Source: Powellomyces hirtus
Lineage: Eukaryota > Chytridiomycota > Chytridiomycetes > Spizellomycetales > Powellomycetaceae
NCBI GenBank assembly: GCA_025526995.1
Contig: JAHLKG010000035.1
Location: forward strand, 30,642-94,641
DNA length: 64,000 bases
Reading direction: 5' to 3'
Shown here: positions 50,993 to 63,000 of the stretch, piece after piece
Layout of the letters: each line of letters starts with the position of its first letter
Numbering within the stretch: position 1 is the stretch's first letter
The notes under the pieces: generated by a model
The model's database searches: none
What the model was told of the DNA's origin: nothing
What the model saw: only the letters and a program-made list of their open reading frames with translations
Program-made: the position numbers and the translations under genes

Positions 50993-51411
50993 TGTGAAAG
51001 GGACGGTACTTAAGGGTCCTTTAGTTAGTTAGTTAGTTAAGTACACGTGTTTGTAATCACTCTCCATGCATGATGCCAGATGTACAGAGACTGGATGGCA
51101 CATGGCCGTATTCTCTGCTATGGCAATGCATGAGGTATAAACGGGTGAAGAACAGGAGTTGTATACACCCCATTACTTTGGTACACTGGAGGAACAATTC
51201 TCCTAGGTCTAGATGCAGAGGCCTGGTAGTCTAGTACTAAGGATAGAGTATTCATCAGAGCAGCACTTCGACTCTTGCCCTGAGCACTAGGCAAACTAGC
51301 ACACCTCCAGGCACATAGAGCCAGAACTCACCTGAAAAGGCCACGTCGTACCAAGACGCCATATAGCGTATATTAGTGCCTATAACCCCACCCGACCAGC
51401 ACCCTTTCACA
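50993..51411 (+). repeat. Gypsy F 3' LTR
   Basis: This LTR of 419 bp begins TGTGAAAGGG and ends CCCTTTCACA, a perfect 10-base terminal inverted repeat. It holds GTTAGTTAGTTAGTTA, one CACGTG at 51044-51049 and a TATA-like GGTATAAACGG near 51132. The right edge meets C2 RT sequence. Confidence 0.87.
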
Positions 51412-54400
51412 TCGTTCCAATGATCGACTGATATTCCTTGATTCCTGATGCGATCAAGAGCGTCGGCATTCATCGTTCGCGATTTAGATGTAGTTTGGGT
51501 CCATCGGGATCGTGATGCAGCCGCAACGCCGTTAAGGTTAAACTTGTCGATCATAGTCTTTGATGTACTATCTGTTGGTCGGACAGTGATGCAAGCGCTT
51601 GACCGGTCGCGTGGTAATCTAAAGACCGAGAAGGGAGGAGATCTCCCCAATGTCCTCCATCTTGAAGCGTTCAGCAAGCGCGGACTTGAGAGGCGGACAG
51701 GTCATTGAGGTCTGATGCAAAAATTGTGAGATCATCCACGTAGACAGCAACAATCAGAATCTTTGTGTTGTCAGTCCGCTTGATGTAGAGCGCGGTGTCA
51801 AATTCTGATACTGAAAACCCGAGCTGTTAAGGAAGGAGTCAAGAACCTTGTTCCATAGGCGCGACGATTGTTTAAGGCCGTAAAGGGAACGGCGTAGTTT
51901 GACGATGTCGTCCGCGACGCCGCTGGAAGCCGCATCCAGATCTTTACATTGAGATCTCCGTTGGAAATGTGGTGATTACATCCATCTAATGGACATGAAG
52001 GGTCGAGCTTAGCGGCAAGCACGAGTAGCACCTGCAAGGTGTTAAACTTGATGACGGGGGCATACGTTTTGTTGAAGTCAACGCCTTCACGCTGCGCAAA
52101 GCCCTCAGGCGATGAGGCGGGCTTTGAACTTCTTGATAGAGCCAGTCGGCATTGTGTTTGACTTTGAAAACCCATTTAGGAATCAACAAGATGAATGCAG
52201 GACGGTGTTTGCATGGTATCCGTGTCCCACGTCTTGTTGGTGCAGTGAGATGAAAGTTTGGCATCGATTGCTTTTTTCCACTCTTTCGTGTACGGCGAGT
52301 TGACCGCCGCCTGGTAAGTGACGGGCTCGTTGATATCAGTGCTGCATGCGGCATGCAATTCGGCAATTACGGTATGTGCCGTCATCTTCGACTCCGGTGA
52401 ATCACGTCAGGGCCTCTGAATCCTTGACTGTTGTTGAGAGGTTTCCCATGTTGGGTTTGTCGTAGCCAAGCCGCTATGACCAGGAATTCCTCTCCTCCAC
52501 TCACCGTTGCAAAAGAGTAAGACTGCGCTCAACCACGTATTTGGGGATGGTGTCGCTCTGAGCAACAGGGCTGATGTAATCAGTCTCATTATTGTGACGT
52601 CTCGTGCGTCAATGATCGAATCCGTCGATGCATTGTAAAGGCAATAGTTGCTTTGTTAGTAGAGTGGTATTCCACTAGTCAGAATGGTCCGACAGCGCAA
52701 GCTCCGAGCCTGCAGTGTGTGGGACGGTGCACAGGTTGATGCATATAGGTCTCGCTCTAGATGGTGGCAGAGGTTCGATACATTGGCAGGGGTCCCCAAA
52801 CCAACGTTGGTATGGGGTCTCTTCCGTTGAGAGATGTTGATGGCGTCCGTTGACGCATATAGTTGAACAGCCATAGCGAGCTCGCCCCAAAGTTTGAAAG
52901 GAGCCCAGCTGTCATGAAGAACCGCTCGGACCTGGTCCATGAGCATACGGTTGAAACCGTTCAGCAATGCCATTTTGCTGAGAGGAGTACGGGTGAGTAG
53001 GGTTTAACGTGATCCCATTGGTGAGCAGCTCATCCTGTAGGGAATAGTATTCACTGTCCGTTATTGTAGCGCAGCTCCTTGAACTTGAAGTCGAGATGAC
53101 GTTCAGCATACGCGCGATAGTTTTTGCCAATAATTGATGGTTTGATCTTCGGTCTTGGAGGAGGTAGATGACGGAATACCGTGTTGTATTGGTCAGGGTT
53201 AGGGAGAGAAGATTGGCGCCCATGTCAAGAATATCCTAGTGTATGCGATCCAGTGGTTTGGTTGCAGGTCAAGAGTTTTGCCCATTGAAGGGCAGCTGGG
53301 TGGATTTACCAAGGGAGCAGCCAGAGCACAATGCGTCCTCTGGTTTGATGTTGTTTGGCAGATCAAGAGAATAGATCAGATTTGCAGCTTGAAGCGCTTG
53401 TTGTCCGATGTGCCCAAAGCGTTGATGCCATAGTTTATAGACATTGCAGTCCTTTGTTTTGCAGCTTTGGTCGCAAAGGCAGCGGCGGTGGTTACAAACA
53501 TAGCCATGATAAATGGCAGGTTTCCGTTGTGGCAGAGCAGCAGGATAACGCGGCCGTCCTTTAAAATAGAGGAACTGTTGGTCGAGAATGTGATTTCATA
53601 ACCCTCCCTTGTTTAAGGGCAATGTGGAAACCAGGTCCGCGGCTCGCTTTCAGGTACTTAGAGCACGTCAATGCAGACTATAGCTTCGTCCATGTTGTTA
53701 TTGCTGATAACGAGCGTGCCTGCTTGACAACAATGAGGTTTGTTGCCGTTTGTGACGCTGAATTTGAACTGCTGGGAGGGGTCGCAGGTCGGTGAGAAGG
53801 ATAGCGTCCTTGATGATGTATGCGATGCGCAAGAGTCCCAGAGCAATTGAATGCGAGGATCTGTAGTTAGTTGCCAAAACGAGGTTTGCTTTGGCAGTGG
53901 GTTCTTGCTGATGTTGTTTGAGGAGCTCACGTGCGTCCTTTCATTTCGGGCAGTCCTTCATCCAATGACCGGTTTGTTCACAGAGGAGACAGGGAGACCC
54001 TGGAACTGAGAGACAACATTGTTTTTTCCATGATTTTCGATGCATGTGTTCATTGGCATTGGCTTCCCGGGTTTGCGGTGCATCACATGAGCCTCAACGT
54101 GAGACTCGGTTTTGGACACATGGGCGCCCCGTTCTGAGGTAAGCTGTTCCTGACGAATTGCAGCTTCCTGCATGACTTCCAGATCCAAGAGATCCTTCGA
54201 GATGATGGCCAAGTAGATAGGACGTTTGACTCCCTTGAGATAGCGGTGTTCGATCTCTCCTTTGTTCCCATGTCAGAGATCGGCATGACAAGCTTGTTAA
54301 ACGTATTGTTGTATGCAATAACCATACGTGGTTTGCAAGAGATCATCCAGCTTATCACGGATCATCGAACTGAATGCTGGTGGTGGGAACCTCAGGTGTA

Positions 54401-54795
54401 GCGTTGGTTTTGAGATGGTTCCATGTTCTAGGGGCAGTCCCCTGGCTTTCCTGGGTCCTCCACCAGATGTGAGCGGTGGATGTGAGTTTGCTTACCGCCA
54501 TTTTTGCTTCGAGAAGTGGTGGAAGGTATGCAACCTCAAAGAAGTCGTCCAGTTTGCAATGCATTTGAGAAGTAGTTTGCGGACCTACTCATATTGCCAT
54601 CGAGTTGGGAACCTGCTTAAGAAGCTCCTTTGCGATGGGATTCATTGAGGGCAAAGCGGGAGTGGAATTCTCCAACGAACGAGAGGGTGGGTGGTCTTTT
54701 GGGAAGGCCTGAGAGTTTGCAGCGGCGGCCGTCTGCATTTGCATTGTGCAAAGTGGAAATCATCTTTTCCATCATCTCTGGTTGGGATTCAGCTG
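51412..54795 (-). pseudogene. Copia family C element C2, heavily degraded Gag-Pol
   Basis: All C1 domains except RNase H are recognisable on the minus strand, with dozens of single-base insertions and deletions. Gag capsid (TWNHLK, about 54410), knuckle (CCHC near 53980) and protease WDSCAS (about 53835) are followed by GAG-pre-integrase near 53420. Integrase blocks NGIAERF (about 52975) and a chromodomain remnant near 52500 follow. RT has FALKLNARRGFT-like text broken by indels, and an intact YVDD near 51750. The left end at 51412 is the F LTR and the right end is the B3 LTR in the Gag coiled coil. The DSC protease motif agrees with C1. Damage is mostly indels, unlike A and B copies to the left. 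Confidence 0.88.
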
Positions 54796-55055
54796 TGTTG
54801 GATCTGAGAGTATCTGGGTAGATAGTGAGGAAGCTTTCAGGGTAGTTGACTAGGCAAACAACGAAGTAGCTTAATCCCGCTCTATTGGAGAAAAAGAGAA
54901 AAGGTCCCTCCGATATATTAAGTATGGAAGGAAAACTACTTTATCGGAGTTGATCACGTGGTTTGCACGTGATCGCGTGACTCATCATAGTGGCGTAGCA
55001 TACGCCCTGCGATGGCGCAGTTGTGACTCGATGACAGAGTCTGTACACGCCAACA
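54796..55055 (-). repeat. Family B 3' LTR (B3)
   Basis: This 260-bp LTR has TGTTG/CAACA ends on the minus strand. Relative to the B1 and B2 LTRs it has about 20 extra bases near 54980-55000. Its two CACGTG motifs are now 11 bp apart owing to small changes. Confidence 0.9.
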
Positions 55056-55070
55056 CCCCCACTCAGACCT
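55056..55070 (-). promoter_or_regulatory. Element B3 polypurine tract
   Basis: The minus strand reads GGTCTGAGTGGGGG directly before the LTR, as in B1. Confidence 0.82.
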
Positions 55071-55171
55071 GGCAGTCTGTCAGTGAGAGAGTTGCTCTAT
55101 CTACTTTTACTACACACACCCACGGACACACCCCACACAACCCATTTATTAAATTGTTAAGAATACGAGGA

Positions 55172-55806
55172 ATGGCCAAGGTACGTCGATGAGATCTGCG
55201 CAAATGAGGCGTAAGCTCTAACTATGTGCCGGTGGAGTTGTCAGGTTCGGGCAAGAAGAAGAAGATGACAGCGAGAAAAACGGCACCGCCGCCAAACTGC
55301 TCCTTCCTGCTGCGACCACGGCTCCGGCTGTGCCATCGGCAGTGGTGCCCTCTGCGCCATTGGGAGGAGCACCCGCTGCTGGGTTTGTCACGAGCGGAGA
55401 TTCGAACATGTCGGCCTGGCGTATGCCCGACAGTTCTACCGCAAGGACCATCAAGAGGTCCTTGAACGCCATATCTAGCAAGCGAAAGACCGGGTGAAGG
55501 ACCGGTCGAGATCTGGTATGCCTCTTGGTCGCTGCACGGGTGCCCGGGATGCTTGATGGACTGAGATCCGTGCTAGAGGACCGGCAGGACTGGAAGATGG
55601 CTGTTGGGAAGGGCAAGGGTAAAGCCCAGGCAAAGAAGAAGGCTGCAGACAAGAAGTCAGCAGCGGAGGTGAAGAGGATGTGGGACATCCTGGAGCGGGA
55701 GGGCCTCCCTATAATGATGAGGAAGAGGAGGAGGAGGAGGGGGAAGCGAGGAGTTGTGAGGGATCACCGATCTCTCCAAGCCGACGCTCACACCTCAAGC
55801 GATTAG
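55172..55806 (+). pseudogene. Antisense two-exon accessory gene of B3
   Basis: This is the second copy of the antisense gene in family B. Exon 1 (55172-55180) is ATG GCC AAG. The intron (55181-55237) is again 57 bases with donor GTACGT and branch CTAAC; the acceptor reads GAG where B1 has TAG. Exon 2 starts LSGSGKKKK and then suffers several frameshifts between 55270 and 55520. From 55525 it is open through LDGLRSVLEDRQDWK and KKSAAEVKRMWDILERE, the point where B1 is broken. A new shift near 55700 spoils the acidic tail. The two copies are damaged at different places, so their ancestor is likely to have had an intact gene. Position and orientation are the same as in B1. Confidence 0.62.
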
Positions 55807-55984
55807 GATGATGGAGGAGGGGCAGGGCCATCCCTCCTGGGGGGGGCATGGGTTCGGGTGGGTTCCGCAATTGCGGTGTAGATGCCAAGGTAAGCCAGTG
55901 TTTGGGAGGAATTCTCCGACATTCAGCGAGTACCACTTGGGCTCGGTGTGCTTCCGTAGGCACGCCCTCATTGCGTAGTTCTCT

Positions 55985-58900
55985 CCTCTCATCAAATATA
56001 TGAGTCCCGTTCGTAATCTTCAGGACAGTGTCCTTATGTTGACAGCTGGAAAAGGCTTTGTAAAGATGTCTGCCAATTGATCTTCCGTATTGGTGTCGAT
56101 GATTTCGATAATTTGCTTCGCGAACAAATATCTATAGCGTGTACAGAACGTCAATGTGCTTTGGTGCGCTGGTTGATAGCCTTAGACTGAATCAAGGCCC
56201 CGGCGCTCTGATTATCAACATGGAGAGGGACCGGTCGAGATTTGAAATCCAGTTGAGGTCCCAAAACTTCCGCCAAGAGTTGGCGTAGCCATTTGGCTTT
56301 GTTGTGACCGGTACTGGCAGCTATATACTCCGCTTTGGTGTACTTTGGGCGGTGCACTTCTGCTTGCTGCTTTTCCACAGAACAGGAAACCCATTGTAAA
56401 GGGCCAAATACCTGTAGTGGACTTCCGGTCGGTGAGTTCTCCTGCATAATCCACATCCGTGAATACGCGTAGGCCACGCGGATCATTTCTTTCGGATGTA
56501 AACTTGAGGGCATAATTGCGGGTACCCTTCAAATAGCGGAAAATGCGCTTAACATTGTTCCAGTCGGAGTTGGTAGGTGTGACCACGCGTCGCGCAACGT
56601 AACCGACTGCAGTGGCGATATCCCATCGCCATGTGATGGAGGCCCAAGTGAGGACCCCCACTGCTTCCTGATACATTTTGAGATTCGTGAATGGTGTCGA
56701 ATCCTCCGGTTGTTGGTTACGCGCTGACATGGCGTACGGAGTGGAGACAGGATGGCAGTCGCTCATGCCGAATTGTTTGAGAGCGTCGTCGATGTACTTG
56801 ACATTTGAGACTTCGAGGGTACGAACAGGAGAGTCGAAGTCATATTTGTAGACGAGACCAAGGTGACTGGTTACGCGACCTTGTTCCGTAAACTTGAACT
56901 TCGAATGTAGCTCCATTTTGCTCTTGCCAGAATCTCCGGATCCTTCGCTGCAATGAGCAGGTCGTCGACGAAGACAAGAATAAGGACCAAGTTGTCGTTC
57001 GACAGAGGTGTATGGTCGTCTGTCGCGTACTTGAAAAAGATACATGGGCATACAGAAACCGCTTCGTAGCCGAGCTTTAACAGTGCAGTCCTCAAGGTCT
57101 CATACCAAAGAAGAGGTGATTGCTTCAGGCTGTAGAGAGCTTTCAGTAGCTTCAGGACCCAATCGCCTTTGGGGTGATCCGGATCTTCGAATCCCTCAAA
57201 CTGCTCGATATAGATATCCTTATCAATATCACTGTTAAGGAAGGTGGTAACAGCGTCCATACTGTGGATGTCCAGCCCGTGCTGAACACAATATGCCAAG
57301 AAGAGGTGTAGCGCTGAATGGTAGCGTAGGTGAGTATGTATCACCAAAGTCGCGACCGGGTTGTTGAGAGAAGCCTTGAGCCACTGCTCTGGCTTTGAAC
57401 TTGTTAAAGGTGCCATCGGGATTGACCTTTGTTCGAAAGACCCATGTTGTTCCAATCACGCGCTTGTTACGAGGACGCTTGGTGAGCTCCCATGTACCAT
57501 TGTCGACCAGGGATTGGTACTCAATGCGTGCAGCCTTGAGAAATTCCTCCTTCTGAGGGGTTTTCATCGCTTGCTTCCATGTCATGGCGTCATCGTTGAT
57601 CGTTGCTTGAGTCCGCGCGCAGGCGGCGTATGCAGCGATGGGGTCATTTCGTCATGTGCCAACATCGTACGCGGCTACTCGATTCTCCCAGTCATCCAAT
57701 GCTGTAGTGTCGAGTAGTGAAAGTCGGGACTCCCAGGTAGGTTCTTGATATCCCTCCCACTTAACCAAGTACTCTTTGTGTGCACCTTACTGCAGTGCTC
57801 GTCGATAATCGCCTCCACGGCATATTCGACGTCATCCTCCTGACTCTCCTCATCTAGAAGATCAAGATGTGCTGGATCCTGCTGATATTTGGGTTCGAGT
57901 CCCAAGTCTTCTTTGAAGATCACATCTCGTGACACTTTGACCTTGTCAGTAACAGGATCCCATACCAGATACCCCTTGGCACCTGTGGGTTGAGCATAGC
58001 CTACCAAGTAAGCCTTCTTTGCTCGATTCCCCATTTTATCTCGTCCTTTGCTAGTTAGAACAGAATACGCCACGCAACCAATACGCCGAAGATGGGCGAC
58101 ATCAGGACGCCGGCCAAAAAAGATTTCATGCGGCGTCTTCTTGTTGATGCGGTTGTATGTAAGGGAATAGATGTAACCAGCCGCTACCAGTAGAGCAGGC
58201 CAGAACCTTCGGGGTAGTTTCGTATCTGCGAAGGTGCCACGGACCCTGTCCAGCGCTGTGCGATGCCATTGTTCAGCAATCCCATTTTGCTGACTCGAAT
58301 AGGCCGCGGACGTTTGATGAGTGATACCATTTTTCAATAGGTACTGTAGAACCTCGCCAAAGTATTCGGTGCCTCGATCCGTACGTAGAATCTTGATTTG
58401 TCGGTCAGTCTGTTTCTCAATCCAAGCCTTGTAGATGAGAAACTTTTCGAGTATGACTGCTGAATCCTTTGAAGGAATAGGGAAAACAGTCACATATCTG
58501 GATGTGTGTTCAATGAACTCCAGCGAATAGCGTGATCCTTCATAACCAGGGATACGAAATGGTCCCTGTAGGTCTGAATGAATCAGCTCACAGATCTCCC
58601 TGGTTTTCAACATTACCAAGGGAGAATGGAAGACGAGCGGCTTTTCCTAGCACGCAGGCTTCACAATATTTGAAGTCACTTAGATCCCCCACTATGGACC
58701 AACCGTCCGTAACCGATGCCATCTTCTCCAGGACGTGTTTGCCAACGTGTCCAAGACGAGCATGGGCGAGTGTAGGAGAGACTTCAACCGTGCATACTTC
58801 TGAATCTGACCACAGACTTTCAGACAGTAGCGTACCTTGCAGGTAATATGTGTTGTTGCGGCGTACGCCTTTGGCGATATCTTTGCCGTCTCGCATGAAA

Positions 58901-59600
58901 ATGACATCTCCATTCGATTTGAAGAGCACATCAACGCCTTGATCGTTACATTTCGCTACCGATACGAGATCTCGTCGTAATCCTGGCACATGCAGGACTC
59001 CGCCCAACTCGAGCGGATTCGGATAGTCGTTAACTTCTACTCGTACCGTACCTCGAACTGTAGAGGCTAGTGATGTTTTGTCAGCAAGCATAACAGCTCT
59101 GACATCACTGTACACGGTTGAGTGATCCAAGGTCTCTTTGTGAGGTGTCATGTGGTCCGTAGCGCCAGAGTCGATGAGGGCTTCATACGGTTTTTCTTGT
59201 GGACCCAGACATGTTATGCTTCCACAGCATTTGTCCTAACAGCACCATCAGACAACTGCTTCGTCTTGTTCTTCTCCATCTCGGATTTGAACTTCTTTAA
59301 CACTTCGCACTCCTGTGTTCGGTGTTTAGGGTCTCCACAGGCCCAACAACCCGACTTTTGGGTTTGGCCTTTGTTTGATGGAGTAGATTCCTTGTCCTTC
59401 TTGCCGTTCGTTGACTTCTCCCCGTGGGTCTTGCCACCCTTTTGTTTCTTAGAGGCGTCAGTGTGCGGCACCTGGTCGCGTATCCGTTGTGGTCCCGCTA
59501 GGTTTCTTAGCCATGTTGGCGGCGATCCTGGATGTAGCGGCCTGTAAACTGCTCAAATCAGTTATGTTTTCTTCATTAGCCTGAACCAAGGCTGCAAGGT
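55985..59600 (-). pseudogene. Copia B3 pol and Gag tail, degraded
   Basis: In minus-strand order: knuckle CWACGDPKHRTQEC (about 59320), protease (about 59190-59100, frame broken just before the active site) and GAG-pre-integrase. Integrase is open at 58619-57675 with RTDRGTEYF and NGIAEQWHRTAL, then a broken chromodomain near 57800-57730. RT begins near 57590 (FKARAVAQGFSQQPG) and has an intact FVDD near 56970. RNase H (TDVDYAGELTDRKS; ADIFTKPF region near 56080) follows in shifting frames. The frame between GAG-pre-integrase and integrase is broken by the extra A shared with B2. The many small indels mean no functional product. Confidence 0.9.
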
Positions 59601-59610
59601 CTGGTGTTAG

Positions 59611-59976
59611 TATTGGAATGTTGAGACTTGCATACTCAACGTTTGGTCCTTACATTAGATCCTTACTTGGATTCTCCGACTAGAACGCGTGACTGTCATA
59701 CCGGTAACGCTAAGAGCTGAATTGGATCACGTGTGATCACGTGATTGGAGAAAAAGTAGATTAGAACGCTCGAAGCGAGACATTACCGATAAGACTTTAA
59801 GACATAAACTACATTCACATACATTACATCTCCGTGCATCTGACAACACTACATCGTCAACTGCATCTCAGAAGAGCTCTGTAACCCCCCTTTACGAAGT
59901 ATACTGGAGGCCACATCGAATTCGGCCAATCCTCTGCATTTCCGATAAAGTACTGGAAACGCCGATATCTCCAATA
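59611..59976 (+). repeat. A5 5' LTR
   Basis: This LTR of 366 bp runs from TATTGGAATG to CTCCAATA. It cleanly interrupts B3 Gag sequence that is continuous in B2, which fixes TATTGG as the true LTR start. Confidence 0.94.
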
Positions 59977-59991
59977 GGTTATGAGCCCTGA
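59977..59991 (+). promoter_or_regulatory. A5 PBS, half initiator tRNA-Met type
   Basis: GGTTATGAGCCCTGA directly after the LTR, as in all A elements. Confidence 0.83.
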
Positions 59992-60090
59992 GACCGGTCG
60001 AATTCGAATCATTCTCCCTTCGTAAAACCTGTAAACTACAAGTCTTCCGTCAAATTCAAGTGCCAAGAAAGTACCGAGCACACCGTCAAG

Positions 60091-63000
60091 ATGCCTACTG
60101 CAAGATCTCCCATTCTAGGAGTGCAGACCCGCCAACAAGCCCGTCAAGCCACACGAGAAGCCCAACGGGGTCCTGACGCTGAAGAAGACGTTAATATCGA
60201 TGCCTCGATCTATCATGACTCCCACGACGCAGATGCCGATGTGGATGAGATGAATCATGGAGAAATTCATGCGGACTCGGCGATAGTACCGTCTGAAGTA
60301 CCGACTGACATTGTCATGGAAATTCTGCAGAGGTTCAAGATGGAAATCGACGAAAAGCTCGACCATCGGATGGACAGGTTGGAGAGGACTTTATTGACTA
60401 GTTCAAACCCTCTCGCTACATCAACTTCCCATCAACAACCTGAGAAGTACGAAAAGCCTCATATCGGTGGTCATCCTACGGCCGTTTCACCGATGAGAAG
60501 CCCAAAAGCGGGCCTTGAGTACCCTTTTCTACATCAACACATTACTCACGGCGAAGTTGAAGCCCCAGTTGCCCCTCACTTTTCCGTCTTCCCCAACGGA
60601 GAGCACAACAACTACGAGCAGCAGAAAGAGCGATGATCGAGACGCACAACGTACATCATTCGCATACTTCAAATCTGCGATCGATGCAGTATCTACATTC
60701 GACGGGACGGGAAATCTCTCAAAACTCGCCGACTTCATCGATCAACTTACTCTAGTCTTTCGCCTAAAACCTGTATCTGAAGAAGAACAACTCTCATTCA
60801 TCTTCACGAAGCTCTCTGGCGAAGCAAAACAATGGTATCGTAATCACCAGAAAGATGCCGAACAAGGGATGGTGGAGCCCATCACGGATTGGGAATCCTT
60901 CAAGCCTCCCTTCCTCTCGCGTTACCAACCAAGCGATCACGAAGAAAACTTTGCTCACTCAACTTGAAAGACTCCAACAAGGAAGTCATTCCATCTCGCA
61001 GTACAATACCTCATTCACGAAGATTACAAGTCAAATCCCCTTGAAGGTGCCGTTCGAAATCTACAAGTGGTTTTACCTTCGCGGAATGAATGAACATCAT
61101 GCAGAGCTCGTCAGAACTCAAAGTTTCAAGGATCTCCATGGCCTCATGGCAGCTGCCAAGCATCTGGATAACGGAAGTAACAAGAGTAACCAAAAAACTG
61201 ATTCGCCAAGAAGAGCGAAAACATCGCGCTCGAAGCCCAACCTTCAAAGAAAGATGGCTCAGGTCACAAGAAGACCGACGCGAAGAAGACCACAGACTCG
61301 AAGAAGAGACAGAACTTCCCCTGTTGGTTATGCAATTCGAATGAACATACCCCATTCAATTGTCCCCTCAAAGCCAAGGCAGTCGAAGCCTTAAAACCCG
61401 CTGCTAATGCCAACATTGCAGAAGCACATAACGCCACTACATTGGCTTACCTGGATTCGAGCTGCTCACAGCACATGACGAATGACATTTCCATTCTCGA
61501 ATCCTACGAAGAGCACTCAACGCGCGTCAGATTTGGAAACAACGCCTTTCTCGATGCCGAAGCAAAAGGGAACGCTATCTTGAAGCTTCCAGATGGAGAT
61601 GTACCTCTCACTGATGTTCTCTACGTTCCGAAACTCGCCAAACTCTCATCTCGGTCTCCGCTCTCGCCAAAGATGGAAAGAGAGTCACCTTTGAAGATGA
61701 GAGCGCCGTCATTCAAGACTGCAATGGCACTACGAATGACATCACCATACCTCTTGTTCGAGGAATGTATCACATCTCGCCAACTCCGATGGCTTTCGCT
61801 ACTCAAACTCGCTCAAGGACAAACGCGTCCAATGTACCGACACACGCGTCGAAAAATACATCTACCGAATTGACAAAATGGACAAACGCGTCCAATGTAC
61901 CGACACACGCGTCCGATACATCGATTCAAGCGCTCAACCTGTCGACAGACGCTACCGGCATCTCGGTCACGCGTTCTATCGATCCAAGCCACGTCGGAGG
62001 GGCCGGCCGCCCCAAATGGGGGCCAGCCGGCCCATACTCTCCAGTGAGAGTTGTGGGTGCTGTGGTGGGGGGCCGGCCGCCCCAAAGGCATCGGATGATG
62101 CCGAGGATGGTGCCCCCTCGGGGGCACCATCCGCCGATGCCGCCGCCGCCGTGTTTCGGCGGCTTCTTCTGGGGCTGTTCTGGTCCCTCTTCTCCTGTCA
62201 ACGAAGGAACCCTCTGGCATCACCGATTGGGCCATCCTGGCACTCACATCATGAAGCAACTCAAGCTCCCAATGACCAACGAAGTCTGCAAAGGTTGCGA
62301 GTTTGGTAAGCACAAGCGCTCACCATTCAACGGTACGATGACACGGTCCAAGACGCCACTCGATCGCCTACATTTCGACCTAAACGGTCCGCACATACCC
62401 GCGGTTGGCGATGAGAAATATGCCCTCGTGTGATCGATGACTATTCACGCTTCACATGGATTCTTCTTGAAGACAAAGAGCGAATCTACTGCAAAATTGA
62501 TTGAATTCATCAATTTCATCGAAAAACAGACCAACGAAAGGGTCAGACGACTTCATTCCGATCGAGGGGGGGAGTTTGTCAATCACGATCTGAAAGAATT
62601 CATTTCGAAAAAGGGCATCTGCACAACTCACCGCTGCAGATTCCCCACAGTCCAACAGTGTAGCTGAAAGGTTCAACCTCACCCTGTTCGACACCATTCG
62701 TTCATTGGAACACTCATACGGCATCCCGAAACAACTCTGGACCGAGTTAGCGGCTACATCAGTCTACTTACGGAATCGCCTACCCCACAAGTCCAATAAC
62801 AACATTTCGCCGTACGAACGGCTCAATGGCGAAGAGCCCTCACTTTCTCACCTTCGTGTGATTTGGGCCGATGCCTTCGTGCATCTCGTCAAGAGAAAAC
62901 AAGTCGCAAAGTTGGCACCGCGCGCCACACGTCTCAAACTCATCGGTTACGAATTTGACGGCGCTTACCGCTGTTGGGATGACAACCGTCAAGAAATAGT

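Larger units (their letters stand above)
47259..51411 (+). mobile_element. Gypsy family F element with accessory oxygenase region, 5'-truncated
   Basis: A plus-strand Ty3/gypsy element is entered in the integrase zinc finger where B2 inserted. It runs through integrase and chromodomain, a 2.1-kb extra coding region (PHD finger and 2OG oxygenase), a PPT and a 3' LTR with a perfect 10-base terminal inverted repeat. The right edge interrupts C2, so F inserted into C2. Gag, protease, RT and the 5' LTR are absent from the window. Confidence 0.88.
54796..59610 (-). mobile_element. Copia family B element B3, interrupted by A5
   Basis: 3' LTR, PPT, antisense gene, RNase H, RT, chromodomain, integrase, protease and the end of Gag lie on the minus strand. 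A5 cuts the element inside Gag at 59611. The 3' LTR interrupts C2 Gag, so B3 inserted into C2. It shares an extra-A frameshift with B2. Confidence 0.93.
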
